A DNA stretch of 52,136 nt from Asterionellopsis glacialis (lineage: Eukaryota > Bacillariophyta > Plagiogrammaphyceae > Rhaphoneidales > Asterionellopsidaceae): the NCBI GenBank assembly GCA_014885115.2, contig WKLE02000838.1:24041-76176 (forward strand), given 5' to 3'. The notes beneath the pieces were generated by a model. The model was not told the origin of the DNA and made no database searches. It saw only the letters and a program-made list of their open reading frames with translations. A program made the translations under genes and the position numbers. Below, piece by piece: positions 10,995 through 22,600 of the stretch (within the stretch, counting starts at the first letter, position 1; every line of letters starts with the position of its first letter).

Positions 10995-13900
10995 TTAAAG
11001 TCCTTTTCTCACCTGTCGTCTGAGGTATCCATCGTTGAATTCAGCTATAAAACTAAGTGTGTGTTTCATCTCAGTCAGCTTGTCGACGGATTTTTTCTCT
11101 TTCTTAGAATTTCGCGATGGTCTACTGCGGCCGGGCTCTGTCCCATGATCATCCCAAGCTTCTATAGATGGCAACTGTCGAAATGATGGAATAGGCAAAT
11201 TCACAATGGTCGTCTTCTCTTCTGGTTCCTCCTCTGCAAAGCAAAGTTCACAGTTTCTTCCAAAGTCGCATTTTTCCATTCTAGCGGAATTTCGTTGGCA
11301 AGCAACAAACTTAATAGGTCTTGACATGAAACGCGCCAGCTCAATTTCTTGTGGCGATTTCTTCTTCGGTCTGCTATATTCCCACTTGATGCGTTGTTGT
11401 TCGCAAAGTTCCTTGTGTCGCAGTTTTTCTAGGCGCTCTGCGTCCGCCTTCTGCTTGCGTTCAGATACTCCCTTCTTGTAAACCTTAGATTCCAGCACAT
11501 AGTCCGCGTCCGGCGTCTGACTCTCTCCTTTGCGATCGAGCTCTTCCAGCTTCGTCTCAACGGCATACAAAGCCGATCTTGTCGTGGTTCCAAAGTCCAC
11601 TGGAAGTAACGTGTTAGCTGCACTATAATTTAGAACCTGGGCATGATGGTCCAAAACTAGAGTTGTTTCGTCAAATTCTATCTTGCTTTTTTTGGTAGTA
11701 GAGCCATTAGAAGGACGTTTACCTCGCCTTTTCGATGCGCTTGTTGCACTTGGTTGTGTAGGTAAGCTTGAAGACATTTGAGGGCTGGATGAAGGGCGTC
11801 TGCCTCGCCTTTTGGTTAAGCTTGAACACATCGGCATTATAGAGATCGCTGTAGCTGTCGTCTGGAGTCGTTTGTTTTGCCTTAAAAGCTTACTTTGGGT
11901 ACTTGTTGCTGCCACCTCTCTACTAGAAGAGGCACTCGAAGTAATCCCATTATCATAACGACTTCTATCACGCGACTTGATCTTCTCTGGTACCCTTCTT
12001 CGCCTCATCTGTTCTCGCTCTGCGGTCACTGCCACTGAGGCTGCAATATTGGATTTCTCGCAGATCCTACTGCTGCTTCTTGTAGGAGACTTAACTTTGA
12101 CCGTCCTAGAATCCCTTCCTCTTTTTCGTTTTCTAATCGAAGAAACTTCTGTAGAAGGCTCGGTATCATCACTGCTATTCGTCGGTACTTCTCTTGTTTG
12201 TTTCGATGGTAAAGAAGGAGACTCCGGCACTCTTTCAAATGATGATACCCCACTTTGTTTGGCCTCCGATGCTCTGCAAGAACTTCTATCGACACTCTCA
12301 ATTGACCGTTCTTTTCTGTCACTGCTAATACTAGAGTTTTTATTTAGATCACTTTCCATTATTATAGCTTTGTCAGGAGATACTGACCGCGATATTGTTT
12401 TATTGGGGTCTGTTCTTGGTGCAGATTTTGTTTCTTCCTTACTGGTAAACTTTTCTGTACGATTAGGAGAAAATTCCTTTTGACAAGTGATCTCGGGAAC
12501 CTTCGCTGATGCATTCGTCTTTTGTGCTTCTCTTCTTTTAAAGTTTTCTTTGCCACACTGTTGTTGGGTTTCCGAAGTTTTCTCGCTTAATTCAGTATCT
12601 TCCAACCATCTCTTGTTTTGCTTTGGTTCTTGTACCACCTTGGCAATGTCAGCGTCATGTCTTTCAGGTAGTTTTTTCTTTACAGAAGCTCCAATAACAT
12701 CATTGCTACCCAACGGTTCGGACTTAATAACGCTTTTGATTTCAGAATACTTCTTTCCGGTATCTTTCCTTTGTGCTTCCAATGGTTTCGCAGTTAGACT
12801 GACACGTGAATCACTATTGTTTTCGTTTAGGACTTCATCCTTCTTTCTTTCCTGAACTCCTTCTTTTGATATTTCAGATGCCTTTAATAATTCATCTTGG
12901 ATAGATTCTTCCTTGGTAGCTTTTGCCCATATTTCTGACTTTTTAGAGCTCAATTTACTGGTTTTCTTAAAAGTCATAATTTCATGTTCAGAATTGTTCT
13001 CGTCGGCTGCCCTGGCGTGAAAATCGAATCTAGGGCGTTTTCTCGGTTTCTTCGTTTCCTCGATACCTTTCTCTGTTGCTGTGTATGGTTGACCTAATGT
13101 ACCCGCTCTACAATCTCCAGATTTTGTTTTCACTTGTATTATTCCTCGCTTTTCGTTGACTTTGGTTGCCTGTTCCATCTGTAAGGCAGCTAGTTCCAAA
13201 TCAGTTTCATTTTCTTTACGTTTTACATCAGCCATTGGATCGTAAGTGCGAATATCATTCCGTTCTCGTAATATAACAACTCCTACACCTGGTTCATATT
13301 GACAATTCAAGTTACATTCGGGACATTTGGTTTCTCCGTACAAGATGATGACACCACAGCATGAAGGACATGGAAACCCAATACCAGTAGCACCTGCTGC
13401 GGCATCTTGTAATTTCTTTTGTGCTAAAGATAAATTTGTTGGATCAAAGGGTAGTACCGACTTAATTTTCCGACTTGATCGGCGACGCCTGTTGTTGGTA
13501 TCAGTGTTACGTTTAGGGACTGAATTCACATCGGCGTTGACATTGGGGTTAGGGTTGGGGTTGAGATCAGGATTGCTTGAGTCACCACTTCCTGCACTAC
13601 TGCCCTTATCATTGATTTGGTTCTTGTTAGTATCAGTAACTAGCGAGCAGTTGAAATTGTCTGATGAGCCATCACCACTGCCATCGTAAATAATATTCTG
13701 CCTGCTTGCTGATTTTCTTCGGGTAGGAAGGTTTACTGACACTGAATCTCGCGTAAGAAGTTCTAATTTCCTATTACGACCATGTCCTAACTTCTTTTTG
13801 CCCGACTTCTCCTTGGTTTCGGTTTTTGTAGATTTGCTTGGTGCAGTGACCTGTGTATTTATTGTGGCTGATCCTGATCTTGATCCTGATCCTGCGGGTA

Positions 13901-15866
13901 TTATTGTTGCTGATGATGGTGATGGTGGTGATGGTGGTGATGTTGCTGTTGTTACTGTGGCTGTTGTTGCTGACGCTAATACGCCTGGATCAGCATTATG
14001 ATTTTCGCTTTTACTGAAAACGACAAACCTCCCGTTGGTATTGGTCGTAGTAGTATTAATATGTGATGGTTCAGAAGTGTTGACTCGCTCAGTCTCAGCT
14101 TGTTGAGCTTCCCTGGTTGTTGTGTCTTCAATTTGTTTAGTAGTAGCAGTTGGTTGAAATTGAAATTTATTTTTTGATTTTGGTTTGGAAGTTGTTTTTA
14201 TCTTGGATTTGGAATTTTTTTCGGATTGTTGCTGTTGCAGTTGTTTTTGTTGTTGTTGTTGTTGTTGTTTTCCACAATTACTACTACTATCTATATTATT
14301 CCCCTTACTAGTAGGAGTATTTTGATTGGAAAAAGGTTCTTCATTTTCCTGACCTACAGCTGTACATGACGATGATGGTATAGTAGGACTGTTCTCCATG
14401 CTCTGCTTTGTCAAGTGTAATGCTGTTCTTGTTTTAGTGGGTGGTGTTGACATAACTTCGTTTCCTTCGTTGGAACCTGTATCCCTATTATGGACTACAC
14501 AACCGGTGACATGACCAGAAGACTGTGTCAAATCTGCTATTGGTGCAGATAACGACGAAGATGAAGTGGATGGTGATATCTTCAACCCTCTGCCTGGTAT
14601 CCATCCTATCAACGTATACACCAAGCTTTCCACGGCATGAATGACTTTATCAGAAACAGCATTCGTGTTGTAATCCACCATCATTAAGGATGATGATTTA
14701 ATAGCATTAGTAGGGGATAAAGGATAATAATGATCTTTCTCTTTTTTGTCAGGCATAGCTTCAATTTCCCAGTGATTACGATATTGTCCTTCTTGCATTG
14801 TTTTTGGTACTATGTAAGTTGGTGTTGCAAAAGAAATTGCAATTCCAAATATTTGTCGAAAATGTTCTTTCTGATTAGCTAAAGAGGATGGTGACGACGA
14901 CAATGACGATGATGATTTGTCATCCTCGTTTTCATCACCTTGTTCTACACTTTTATCCTTGTGGTCATTTCCATTATCCAAAAATGAGGAAGAAAACTTT
15001 CGTAACAGTGGTTCAATGTTGATCTCACTCGAATCATGCCTTGATTTACAACATATCGGACCTAAACCTGTTTCATCTAATCTATTCAAATCATTCAGTG
15101 CTTGACTTATCATATTACAGAGTTCAGTACATCTAAGTACAAATTGAACAAGTCCTATTGGGGGATGTTCTGGGTGATGATTGTGTTGGTTAGGTAAAGC
15201 AGTGGTATTGGAGGAGGCCGTGACTTCATTGATGATTCTCCGTATACTTCCTACATACTGCGAAGGATGGCTAGCAGTTGGTACATTATCGCTAGCATTA
15301 AACATCTCACCAAGTCCTCCTCCTCCTCCATAAAATCTACGAAAGGAGGGACGGGTGGGTGATGTACCCGCAGGTATTCCATATGGTTTAAACCGCAAGT
15401 TCCAATTCTGTCGAGTGGAAAGATAAGTGCATTCCCCACATAAAAAATTTGTACGATTCGTCACCTTCTTAAAAGCAGTATTGGGCTTCCGTTTTAGCTG
15501 CTGTTGTTGTTCTTTGTCGACTCTGACTTGCTGCTGCTGCTCTTCCTTGTTCGACTTTTTTTCTTCGTTGTCGTAACTTTCACACTCTTCATATTCTTCG
15601 CGTAGTTCTGTTGCTCTCTCTAAAGATTCTCGCAAAGCCTGTACAATTCTACTACATTCGTCTGAATCATCAAACCATGGACGATTGTCCTGACACTTAG
15701 GACTACTACTGACAGCACCAGGACAAGCAACAGTAGGACTAGCACTAGTGGTACTGTCTAACAATGAGGTTCCGCTTGATATTGTTTCTTCTGTAGAAAC
15801 TTTCAATGACCGACAACGAACATTATTATGATTTCTCGTTGGCGGCATCCTTTGCTTCCTGCCCAT
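10995..15866 (-). CDS. Large low-complexity protein with CxxC zinc-ribbon-like motif, function unknown
   Basis: A single uninterrupted frame of 1623 residues starts MGRKQRMPPT. I do not recognise the family. It is rich in Ser, Lys, Glu, Asn and Thr, with a Gln-rich tract encoded near 14230-14275 and many basic clusters that look like nuclear-localization signals. One compact Cys cluster (about residues 830-855) has CPSCC, then CPEC and a further Cys, and resembles a zinc ribbon. A second Cys cluster lies near the C-terminus (CDFGRNCELCF). The N-terminal 300 residues contain less repetitive, possibly helical segments. It converges on the JmjC gene with only 216 bp between stop codons, so their 3' ends may overlap. 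An open frame this long among low-complexity sequence argues that it is translated. A nuclear scaffold or regulatory role is only a guess from composition. Confidence 0.72.
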   Translation of the reverse strand: MGRKQRMPPTRNHNNVRCRSLKVSTEETISSGTSLLDSTTSASPTVACPGAVSSSPKCQDNRPWFDDSDECSRIVQALRESLERATELREEYEECESYDNEEKKSNKEEQQQQVRVDKEQQQQLKRKPNTAFKKVTNRTNFLCGECTYLSTRQNWNLRFKPYGIPAGTSPTRPSFRRFYGGGGGLGEMFNASDNVPTASHPSQYVGSIRRIINEVTASSNTTALPNQHNHHPEHPPIGLVQFVLRCTELCNMISQALNDLNRLDETGLGPICCKSRHDSSEINIEPLLRKFSSSFLDNGNDHKDKSVEQGDENEDDKSSSSLSSSPSSLANQKEHFRQIFGIAISFATPTYIVPKTMQEGQYRNHWEIEAMPDKKEKDHYYPLSPTNAIKSSSLMMVDYNTNAVSDKVIHAVESLVYTLIGWIPGRGLKISPSTSSSSLSAPIADLTQSSGHVTGCVVHNRDTGSNEGNEVMSTPPTKTRTALHLTKQSMENSPTIPSSSCTAVGQENEEPFSNQNTPTSKGNNIDSSSNCGKQQQQQQQKQLQQQQSEKNSKSKIKTTSKPKSKNKFQFQPTATTKQIEDTTTREAQQAETERVNTSEPSHINTTTTNTNGRFVVFSKSENHNADPGVLASATTATVTTATSPPSPPSPSSATIIPAGSGSRSGSATINTQVTAPSKSTKTETKEKSGKKKLGHGRNRKLELLTRDSVSVNLPTRRKSASRQNIIYDGSGDGSSDNFNCSLVTDTNKNQINDKGSSAGSGDSSNPDLNPNPNPNVNADVNSVPKRNTDTNNRRRRSSRKIKSVLPFDPTNLSLAQKKLQDAAAGATGIGFPCPSCCGVIILYGETKCPECNLNCQYEPGVGVVILRERNDIRTYDPMADVKRKENETDLELAALQMEQATKVNEKRGIIQVKTKSGDCRAGTLGQPYTATEKGIEETKKPRKRPRFDFHARAADENNSEHEIMTFKKTSKLSSKKSEIWAKATKEESIQDELLKASEISKEGVQERKKDEVLNENNSDSRVSLTAKPLEAQRKDTGKKYSEIKSVIKSEPLGSNDVIGASVKKKLPERHDADIAKVVQEPKQNKRWLEDTELSEKTSETQQQCGKENFKRREAQKTNASAKVPEITCQKEFSPNRTEKFTSKEETKSAPRTDPNKTISRSVSPDKAIIMESDLNKNSSISSDRKERSIESVDRSSCRASEAKQSGVSSFERVPESPSLPSKQTREVPTNSSDDTEPSTEVSSIRKRKRGRDSRTVKVKSPTRSSSRICEKSNIAASVAVTAEREQMRRRRVPEKIKSRDRSRYDNGITSSASSSREVAATSTQSKLLRQNKRLQTTATAISIMPMCSSLTKRRGRRPSSSPQMSSSLPTQPSATSASKRRGKRPSNGSTTKKSKIEFDETTLVLDHHAQVLNYSAANTLLPVDFGTTTRSALYAVETKLEELDRKGESQTPDADYVLESKVYKKGVSERKQKADAERLEKLRHKELCEQQRIKWEYSRPKKKSPQEIELARFMSRPIKFVACQRNSARMEKCDFGRNCELCFAEEEPEEKTTIVNLPIPSFRQLPSIEAWDDHGTEPGRSRPSRNSKKEKKSVDKLTEMKHTLSFIAEFNDGYLRRQVRKGL

Positions 15867-15952
15867 TATTCTATCTCAATTATTTCGTTTTTCTTTTTAT
15901 TCCCCTCCCTATTCTTTCTACAGGCAAGGCACCACCGACACTATCTGTTTAT

Positions 15953-15975
15953 CTCCCTCTCTCTCTCTCTCTCTA
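15953..15975. repeat. CT microsatellite
   Basis: An almost pure CT run of about 23 nt, read directly, lies just upstream of the minus-strand orphan gene. On that gene's sense strand it is a purine (GA) tract. Confidence 0.9.
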
Positions 15976-16713
15976 TTGTAGAAAGAACTAATTGAAGTCT
16001 GTTCAATCACAGTTCTAAACAAGGAGGCGATCGACTCTTCTTTTCATTGGCAGGCTATCGACTGTGTATCACATCTGTGGAGTGAACAGCCGCACCTTCT
16101 GTCCCCCCGCAACTCTCTCTTGTGCGATTCCTGGGGGTGCGACGGGACCGTATCGCCCCTGTAAAAGCATTTTTTTCTTTTTCGCCCCCAACTCCCCCAT
16201 CTAACCCAACAACCTATCCAAACCGGGCTGACCGAAAATTTCGGGGGTCTTATTGGATGGTCAAGGTATTCTCTACTTACGATAAATAGCACTATAGGCC
16301 AACCTGTAACAAGGTAGACTACAGGTACATTATACAGTAGTCGAGAGCATTTTGGAGGGCGCGAGCCTTCCTTTTTCTTCCGTTTGCTATAATTATTTCA
16401 CTCTACTGTATCAATTCTACGTGAGGATTTATATATAGGTTTCTGAACCTTAAATAACGATGACGCCGACACGAACAAGTATAATATATGTATGTTTATA
16501 TACATACACATACATCTCATACTACATATTAGCGATCTCCATTCGGAGAACAGTTTTTTGTACCTGCTCGAACTTTGATTAAAATTTACAAACGTACTGA
16601 CTAATACATCATTTTAAATATAATAGTTGTAATGTTTCAACGCAAGTATCTTTAGTATTGAGTCTTAAATATATAGGACTAAAAAAGATAGTACAGGCCG
16701 CATTTTTCCAAGT

Positions 16714-16735
16714 ACGTACCAGGTACCAGGTACGT
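16714..16735. repeat. Tandem copy of the GTACCAGGTAC quasi-palindrome
   Basis: Two overlapping copies of TACCAGGTAC lie back to back, flanked by ACGT on both sides, so the whole block is close to self-complementary. It belongs to the dispersed intergenic motif family described in the findings. Confidence 0.85.
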
Positions 16736-16980
16736 ATAGTCAGTACTGTACATTAACCACGACCACGTTTTTTTTTAAATAAGCCGACCACGTTTTTCTT
16801 CTTCCTCTGCAGCTCAGAGCCACTGACTGCTATACATTCGGAACAGCACAGTAAGAAAAATGAATTCCGAACGTATTTTTTTTTCATCTCCAGAACGATT
16901 CATAAAAATCCACATCATACGTTCGAACGTACAGGAAGTTGGCAGAAGTTTTTCCTTTTGACTTCAAACTCATAATCAAA

Positions 16981-18918
16981 ATGAAATTTGGAACAACAGC
17001 ACTCTTCTTGGCGTTAGCCGCACATGGCACGTCATCCTTTTCCGTTGCACCAAGAACAGTACCCCATTCTTTGCAAAGTCGTAGTCGTTTATATTCTACT
17101 GTAGTTGAGGGTCCTCCTACTGAAACAGACGAAGTATTCGGAACAACAGTTGGAGACACCAAAGGAGCTGCACTCCGATTGACAGACGTTGCAATTTCAC
17201 GCGGTGCAAGTCCATTGCTCAAGAACATCAATTTAAGTGTACAACCGAACGAACGATGGGGTATCGTGGGGATCAATGGAGCAGGGAAAAGTACACTGCT
17301 TGGAGCACTAACTGGAACTGTAAGGATGGATTCAGGGCAAGCTCTTGTTCATAGCAATGTTCGTGTAGGATACTTGAGACAGTCTGCAGTATCAGGTTCG
17401 ACCAATACAGTGTATAATGAAGCAAGAAGTGAAATGACACACATTGAAGAAGCTAGAGAAAAACTTGAACTTACTACCAAAATTGTGGAAGATGGAGACT
17501 ATTCTGAAGAAGCACTAGAAAATCTTGCCGCTGCACAAGAAGATTTCCAATTGATGGGAGGGTATGAACAGGAACAAATGGTCGAAAGCGTTTTAAAGGG
17601 ACTTGGATTTGAACCTGAAGATTCGGATCGCTTGTGTTCCGATTTTTCAGGTGGATGGCAAATGAGAATAGCTCTTGCAAGATTGCTTCTCAGTAAGCCA
17701 TCTCTTTTACTACTTGACGAGCCCTCAAATCATTTAGACAGCGCTGCTAGAGATTGGTTGGGTAAATATGTGGCCAACTACGATGGAAGTGTGGTTTTGG
17801 TATCTCACGATGTCGGACTTATGGATGCTAGTGTGAATAATATTGCTGAGATCACTGCAGGAACCCTGATTGAGTACAGATCTTGCAGTTATAAAAGATA
17901 TCTCGAGGAGAAAGAATTCAGAGCATTATCAGCACAGGCTGAGTACGAAAAGAATCTCGAAGAAGCTGCCAACTTGCAGAAATTCATTGACAAATTCAGT
18001 GCAGGTACAAAATCTAAATCAGCACAGTCTCGTGTCAAAATGCTCGAAAAGATGAAAAAGGAAGGAAAATTAGACCCTCCACCGGTTGCTGTTGTGCAAT
18101 CTGCACGCATTCCGCAACTTTCGTTGCCTCCACCACCTAAACCGCATGGAGAGAACCTCCTAGTATTGAAGGATGCAGTAATTGGATATGATCCTAACAA
18201 AGAACCTCTGCTGAAGAATATTAATCTTACGATTCCTCGGGGTATGAAGCTGTTGCTGAGAGGACCTAACGGTGCTGGAAAAAGCACTCTACTCAAAGCT
18301 TTAAGAGGCAACGTACCAACCATGATCCAAAACGGATCTCGTATTGAAAACGACAACATGAAGTTGGGAGTCTTTACGCAGGATCTGGCCCAAGAACTCG
18401 ACAAGGAGGCACGCGCTGTCGATCTTGTCACCTCATATGCTCGCGAAGGATCAGATGGCGACATCAATGTTACAGATGAAATGGCAAGAAATGTAATGGG
18501 GCGGCTTGGATTGGGAGGCGAGAAGCCTTTGAGACAAGTGAAGGCTCTTAGTGGAGGCGAGAAGGCCCGCGTTGCTTTAAGCATGTTTGCTTTGAAAGCT
18601 AGTAATCTGCTTATGCTTGACGAGCCTAGTAATGTAAGTGTCACCTGTTTTTTTTTCTTGTTTTTTGAAAGAATCTTAGAACTAACCAAATCCGCGTATC
18701 CAATAATTATGCAGCATCTTGACGTAGGATGCATTCAAGGCCTCGCAAATGCATTAAGTGAATGGGGAGGAAAAGACGGTTCTATAGTTGTTATTTCCCA
18801 CGACCGAGAATTCTGCGAAAAGGTTGGATTTACACACGTTGGAACCGTGATGGATGGTGGTCTCATCCTAGAGCAGCGACCTGTAAAAGAGAGCGACTGG
18901 GAACAATATGAAATCTAA
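16981..18918 (+). CDS. ABC-F family ATPase, plastid-targeted
   Basis: Two exons, 16981-18633 and 18715-18918, give 618 residues. The start is the ATG at 16981. It gives a signal peptide (MKFGTTALFLALAA) and then SSFSVAPR, matching the diatom bipartite plastid signal with Phe just after cleavage. Two ABC ATPase domains follow: Walker A GINGAGKST (97-105) and GPNGAGKST (428-436), signatures FSGGW (222-226) and LSGGEKARV (524-532), and Walker B DEPSNHLD in both. There are no membrane spans, and a charged helical linker joins the domains, as in ABC-F translation factors. The second DEPSNHLD is made only by splicing. The 81-nt intron (18634-18714) is a multiple of three with no stop, so it can be mistaken for coding. 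By family knowledge ABC-F proteins act on ribosomes; a role in plastid translation is inferred. Confidence 0.9.
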   Translation: MKFGTTALFLALAAHGTSSFSVAPRTVPHSLQSRSRLYSTVVEGPPTETDEVFGTTVGDTKGAALRLTDVAISRGASPLLKNINLSVQPNERWGIVGINGAGKSTLLGALTGTVRMDSGQALVHSNVRVGYLRQSAVSGSTNTVYNEARSEMTHIEEAREKLELTTKIVEDGDYSEEALENLAAAQEDFQLMGGYEQEQMVESVLKGLGFEPEDSDRLCSDFSGGWQMRIALARLLLSKPSLLLLDEPSNHLDSAARDWLGKYVANYDGSVVLVSHDVGLMDASVNNIAEITAGTLIEYRSCSYKRYLEEKEFRALSAQAEYEKNLEEAANLQKFIDKFSAGTKSKSAQSRVKMLEKMKKEGKLDPPPVAVVQSARIPQLSLPPPPKPHGENLLVLKDAVIGYDPNKEPLLKNINLTIPRGMKLLLRGPNGAGKSTLLKALRGNVPTMIQNGSRIENDNMKLGVFTQDLAQELDKEARAVDLVTSYAREGSDGDINVTDEMARNVMGRLGLGGEKPLRQVKALSGGEKARVALSMFALKASNLLMLDEPSNVSVTCFFFLFFERILELTKSAYPIIMQHLDVGCIQGLANALSEWGGKDGSIVVISHDREFCEKVGFTHVGTVMDGGLILEQRPVKESDWEQYEI

Positions 18919-19663
18919 ATCAGAAGACTTGCATCCATGGCAGTTTAGACACAATTTTTAATTATTCAGGGAACAAAAAAAACTAAATTACTATTTTATA
19001 CTGCTGCAGCTGTCTATCTACTATATTCACTAATACGAGATAAACTTTACCCACAGTCCCAAATGCTTGGAATAGATGTTGTAGAGACTGAAAAGGGGAG
19101 AGCAGTTCGCCTAACGATTAGTATCCAGAGGTCATATATATATATATATATTATAACATATAAAAATTGCGAAAATGTTTGCTACAAAACCCACAAAACT
19201 ATTTCTTTACATTTTCCATTTCTTTGGTTTTGTGTGTCATCGCTGTTCTTTGTACTGTAGCAGCTTCAAAAAGTTTCTAGAGAGGAGGAGATTTCTTTCT
19301 CTCTTCTCTAGTTCCTTAGAGTATCAACTTATGCGAGGAGGGGAAAGTCTCACCAGGGGGGTAGAGTTCATTGTTGGCTACCTGCTACCTGTATACAATT
19401 TGAATGAAGAGTCTTAATCCTAATATTTGATTATACCTATTATTATTCCTTTATGCTATGTATGTAATGTTTAGTAGATGATCAATGCATATGGAACTAT
19501 TCCAGAGTATCCATATTATGTTAATGAATCAACTATACATCATGCTTGTATCCCAATGAGTCAATTAGAGTGAAGTGTCTTCTACTTACTAGAGTACCCT
19601 TTGTAGTAGAGAACAATCATCTTCCAAGTCTCGTTTTGTAGTTTTGGTGGTTCTTCTTCTTGT
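18919..19663. other. Convergent intergenic region
   Basis: This spacer separates the ends of two convergent genes. It holds a TA dinucleotide run at 19134-19152 and a CTAGAGAGGAGGAG stretch near 19277. No gene or structured RNA is seen. Confidence 0.65.
19134..19152. repeat. (AT)n microsatellite
   Basis: A pure alternating AT run of 19 nt read directly from the sequence, in the 3' flank of the ABC-F gene. Confidence 0.9.
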
Positions 19664-22600
19664 TTAAGAATCCTTGTTGCCTTCTTTTTTCTGTTTGTAC
19701 CGTAACCATGCACGAGACATCATAGCTACAGATCGTAGAATAGTCTTTTTAATTTGAAGCACTTCCATACTTTCACGCACATCAGCACCACTGACGGGTG
19801 ATGCTGTTGTAGCAATACGCATAATACTATGTGTCCTATCCATACGATAACCTAAATACCCAAAAGATATTTTGGGAAAGAATTCTTGGACACGTTTCCC
19901 CATTTGATGGAAAAGTACAGTCATGGCAACAAAGCGTTGTAAGGCGGCGATGCGTGATTCATATAACTCCATGGCAAATGTTTGACTCTTGGCTAAATCA
20001 AAGGTTTTCACATGAGAGGGTGTAGTCTTTCGGATTTCTTCACCAAAATACATTTCGGTACTAGGTGGAACAACCCTCAATCCACGATCGGATCGATTTT
20101 TCGTATGAAGTGTGGAGATCATAGCTGATTGGGGCATTTGAGTTATCTTTACGAATTCATCAAATGTTAAATCACCACTTTCATCCACATCGGCCTCTTG
20201 AAAAATTTTAATACATGCTTCACGATCCATGTTAGGATCAACCTTTTGAAAACATGTCACAAATTCTTCCAATTCAATTTCACCATTCCCGTCTTTATCC
20301 ATGGCATCAAACATTTTCTTGAGATAGTCAAAGCCAGCACTTTCCTTTACCATCTCACGTAAAACTTTTTGGACTGGAGAAGAAGATGCACCACTGCTTA
20401 ATAATTTATTTGTCTTTTCTTCTTCCTCCTCATTGCTTGCTCTACGCTTGGGGGTCGACTTTTGCATGTCCGCATAAATACCCAATAAACGACTATGACT
20501 TGAGTGGTCACTAGTACCAAGGGTAACATCGGTACCACCATGTCGACTAGAACGAGAAATCCCATGTTGACTAGAACGAGAAACCCCATGTCGACTAAAA
20601 CGAGAAACCCCCTCTAGTGTACGACGTGAGGAAAACTTGGCGAGTTTTGATCCAAGTTTTCCAAATGTTGTATTTTTAATTTCCGGACCACTATCTTCTT
20701 CAATCTTAGTGGGTAACGTAGTCTCACACAAAAATTGCGGACGGTGTGCATCAAGAAAGACGGCAGCATGAGTTAGAGGGAGCTTGTAAGGATTGTGACC
20801 AATGGTAACACTTTCACAAGTACCACCGATACTTTGAATACTACTAGCTTGATTCACAGATAAGCATGTCGTGGCCTCTAATGATGTTAAGGCTGACAAC
20901 CGACCATCTGCCCGACCGCAGACTAGTAGAGACCCACGAACGACACGGTGTGTGTGACGATGGACTAAGTGGTCTGCAGGATTACCACTAATTACATTAC
21001 AACCAGCAATAGAATAGGAACAAGCAAAGATTTTCCCTAAAAAGGCTTCAGCAGCTTGGGCTACCCAAGGACAGTCTCCAACAACAACAGTTCTTCCAAC
21101 CATTCTGTGGCGAATGTTCCGTCCTTGAATCAAACGTAAGATTAGAATGTTGATCTGTGGCAACCAGAAATAGATGAGAGCATCAAAGAATCGTGCTGCG
21201 CATATAGTACACATACAAAGTAGATTTCAATGATGAAAAGATGATGCAAAATGAGTAAAAGGTGACGTGCAACAGTAATGATATTCATAGAGACCTGTTC
21301 TTCGAAGAGCAAGTCCCACGAAAAGCGCCACTTTGGGAGTACTTACTGATATAAAATGCCCAGTCGGTATCTAATCCAGCCGCAACTGCGATTCCCGAAA
21401 TGAGGGGATAACCACTTGTCACAGTTCCGATGATATAAAAAAAGGTCATTATGTAAGCCTTAGCATTCTCGAGGATATGTTCAGCCCAAAGATCACCAAT
21501 ACCTCTTAATTCAGCTTCTGTTTGGGAGGTTTCGAGAGGAACTTTCTCCCCTTCAACATCAACACCTACAATGTCCTCCATTGCAGGAATACAATCTTGA
21601 TTAAGACGTTCCAACGTTTGAAGGTCAGCTTCAGTAATAATGGCTCCACTTGCGTGACGAAAGTGAAAGTTCCCGATAATTGTGGTACAAACATGAATGA
21701 AAATGTTTGTCAAGAGCTGCTGAGTTGCGGCCACACTTACAGAACATGGTTCAGCTGGTCTGACACCAATTTCGGTCGAAAAAATTCTGCTTGAAATCAT
21801 TTCTCTCTTATCGTACATCCCACGAAGCTGTTTACCAATTTGTGTGTCCCACTCAGACGTGACGACAAAAATGTTTCTGGAAAAACTTTGGAGAAGGTTA
21901 GAGCATGCCAATGGAGCAAAGGTTCCTCCGCTATGACTCACGATGATAACAATCGGTTCGTCCATCTCATTGGTATTTGGAGACATTGGATACCCAACAC
22001 AGGGAACTGACAAATCTTGACCAAAGAGTCCGAGAAGCTTGTTACTGCTGACTGCCTTGATATACAGTTTTGGGAAAGCTTTTTGAAGATCTGTAGCAAA
22101 CTGTTCACCAAGCCAGAGTGATACCTCGCAACCGGTAACCAAAATATCGATCGATCCAGCGTTACGATTCAGCTTTCCTTCTACTATATCCTTCATACGG
22201 TGTTCGATTTGTTTCGCAAAGTTCCAACACGTTAACCTATTAAGCCCGATATCTTCCCAATCCTTTTGAATGTTTTTACAAACTCGAGGGATATCGTTGA
22301 TGTCGGTGAGAACCAAATCCTCACCAGGTACATTTACCCCTAATGGTTTGATCCATTCATTGCCTTCCAATGGCGTCATTCGGGCATTAATATTCGTAGG
22401 ATCATGAATGATCTTACTTTCTTGGAGGAGAGTAACATTGATAGCCCCCCCCATAAGTTTGTGTGTCATCAAATGTCTGTTAGGAGGGGAAACTGCGGGG
22501 GTCTGACTTTCATTATAACCCCAATCTAAAAGACATATTTCACCTCCTAAGTCATCAAGATCAAGACGTTTTGCCTCTTCACCTTCGACTGTGTTTTCAT

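Larger units (their letters stand above)
15867..16980. other. Divergent spacer between the orphan gene and the ABC-F gene
   Basis: No gene is supported. The spacer carries a CT microsatellite, an imperfect TA/CATA-rich hairpin-like stretch near 16475-16515, and a tandem copy of the dispersed GTACCAGGTAC motif. Promoters for both flanking genes must lie here. Confidence 0.6.

Noticed and set aside
11977..12483. Plus-strand open frames antisense to the 1623-residue gene
   Set aside because: They are shadow frames of the long minus-strand gene, with Leu/Ser-rich translations typical of reversed low-complexity coding DNA.
17889..18734. Minus-strand 281-codon frame across the ABC-F gene
   Set aside because: It is antisense to conserved ABC-F coding sequence with clear motifs, and its own translation has none.
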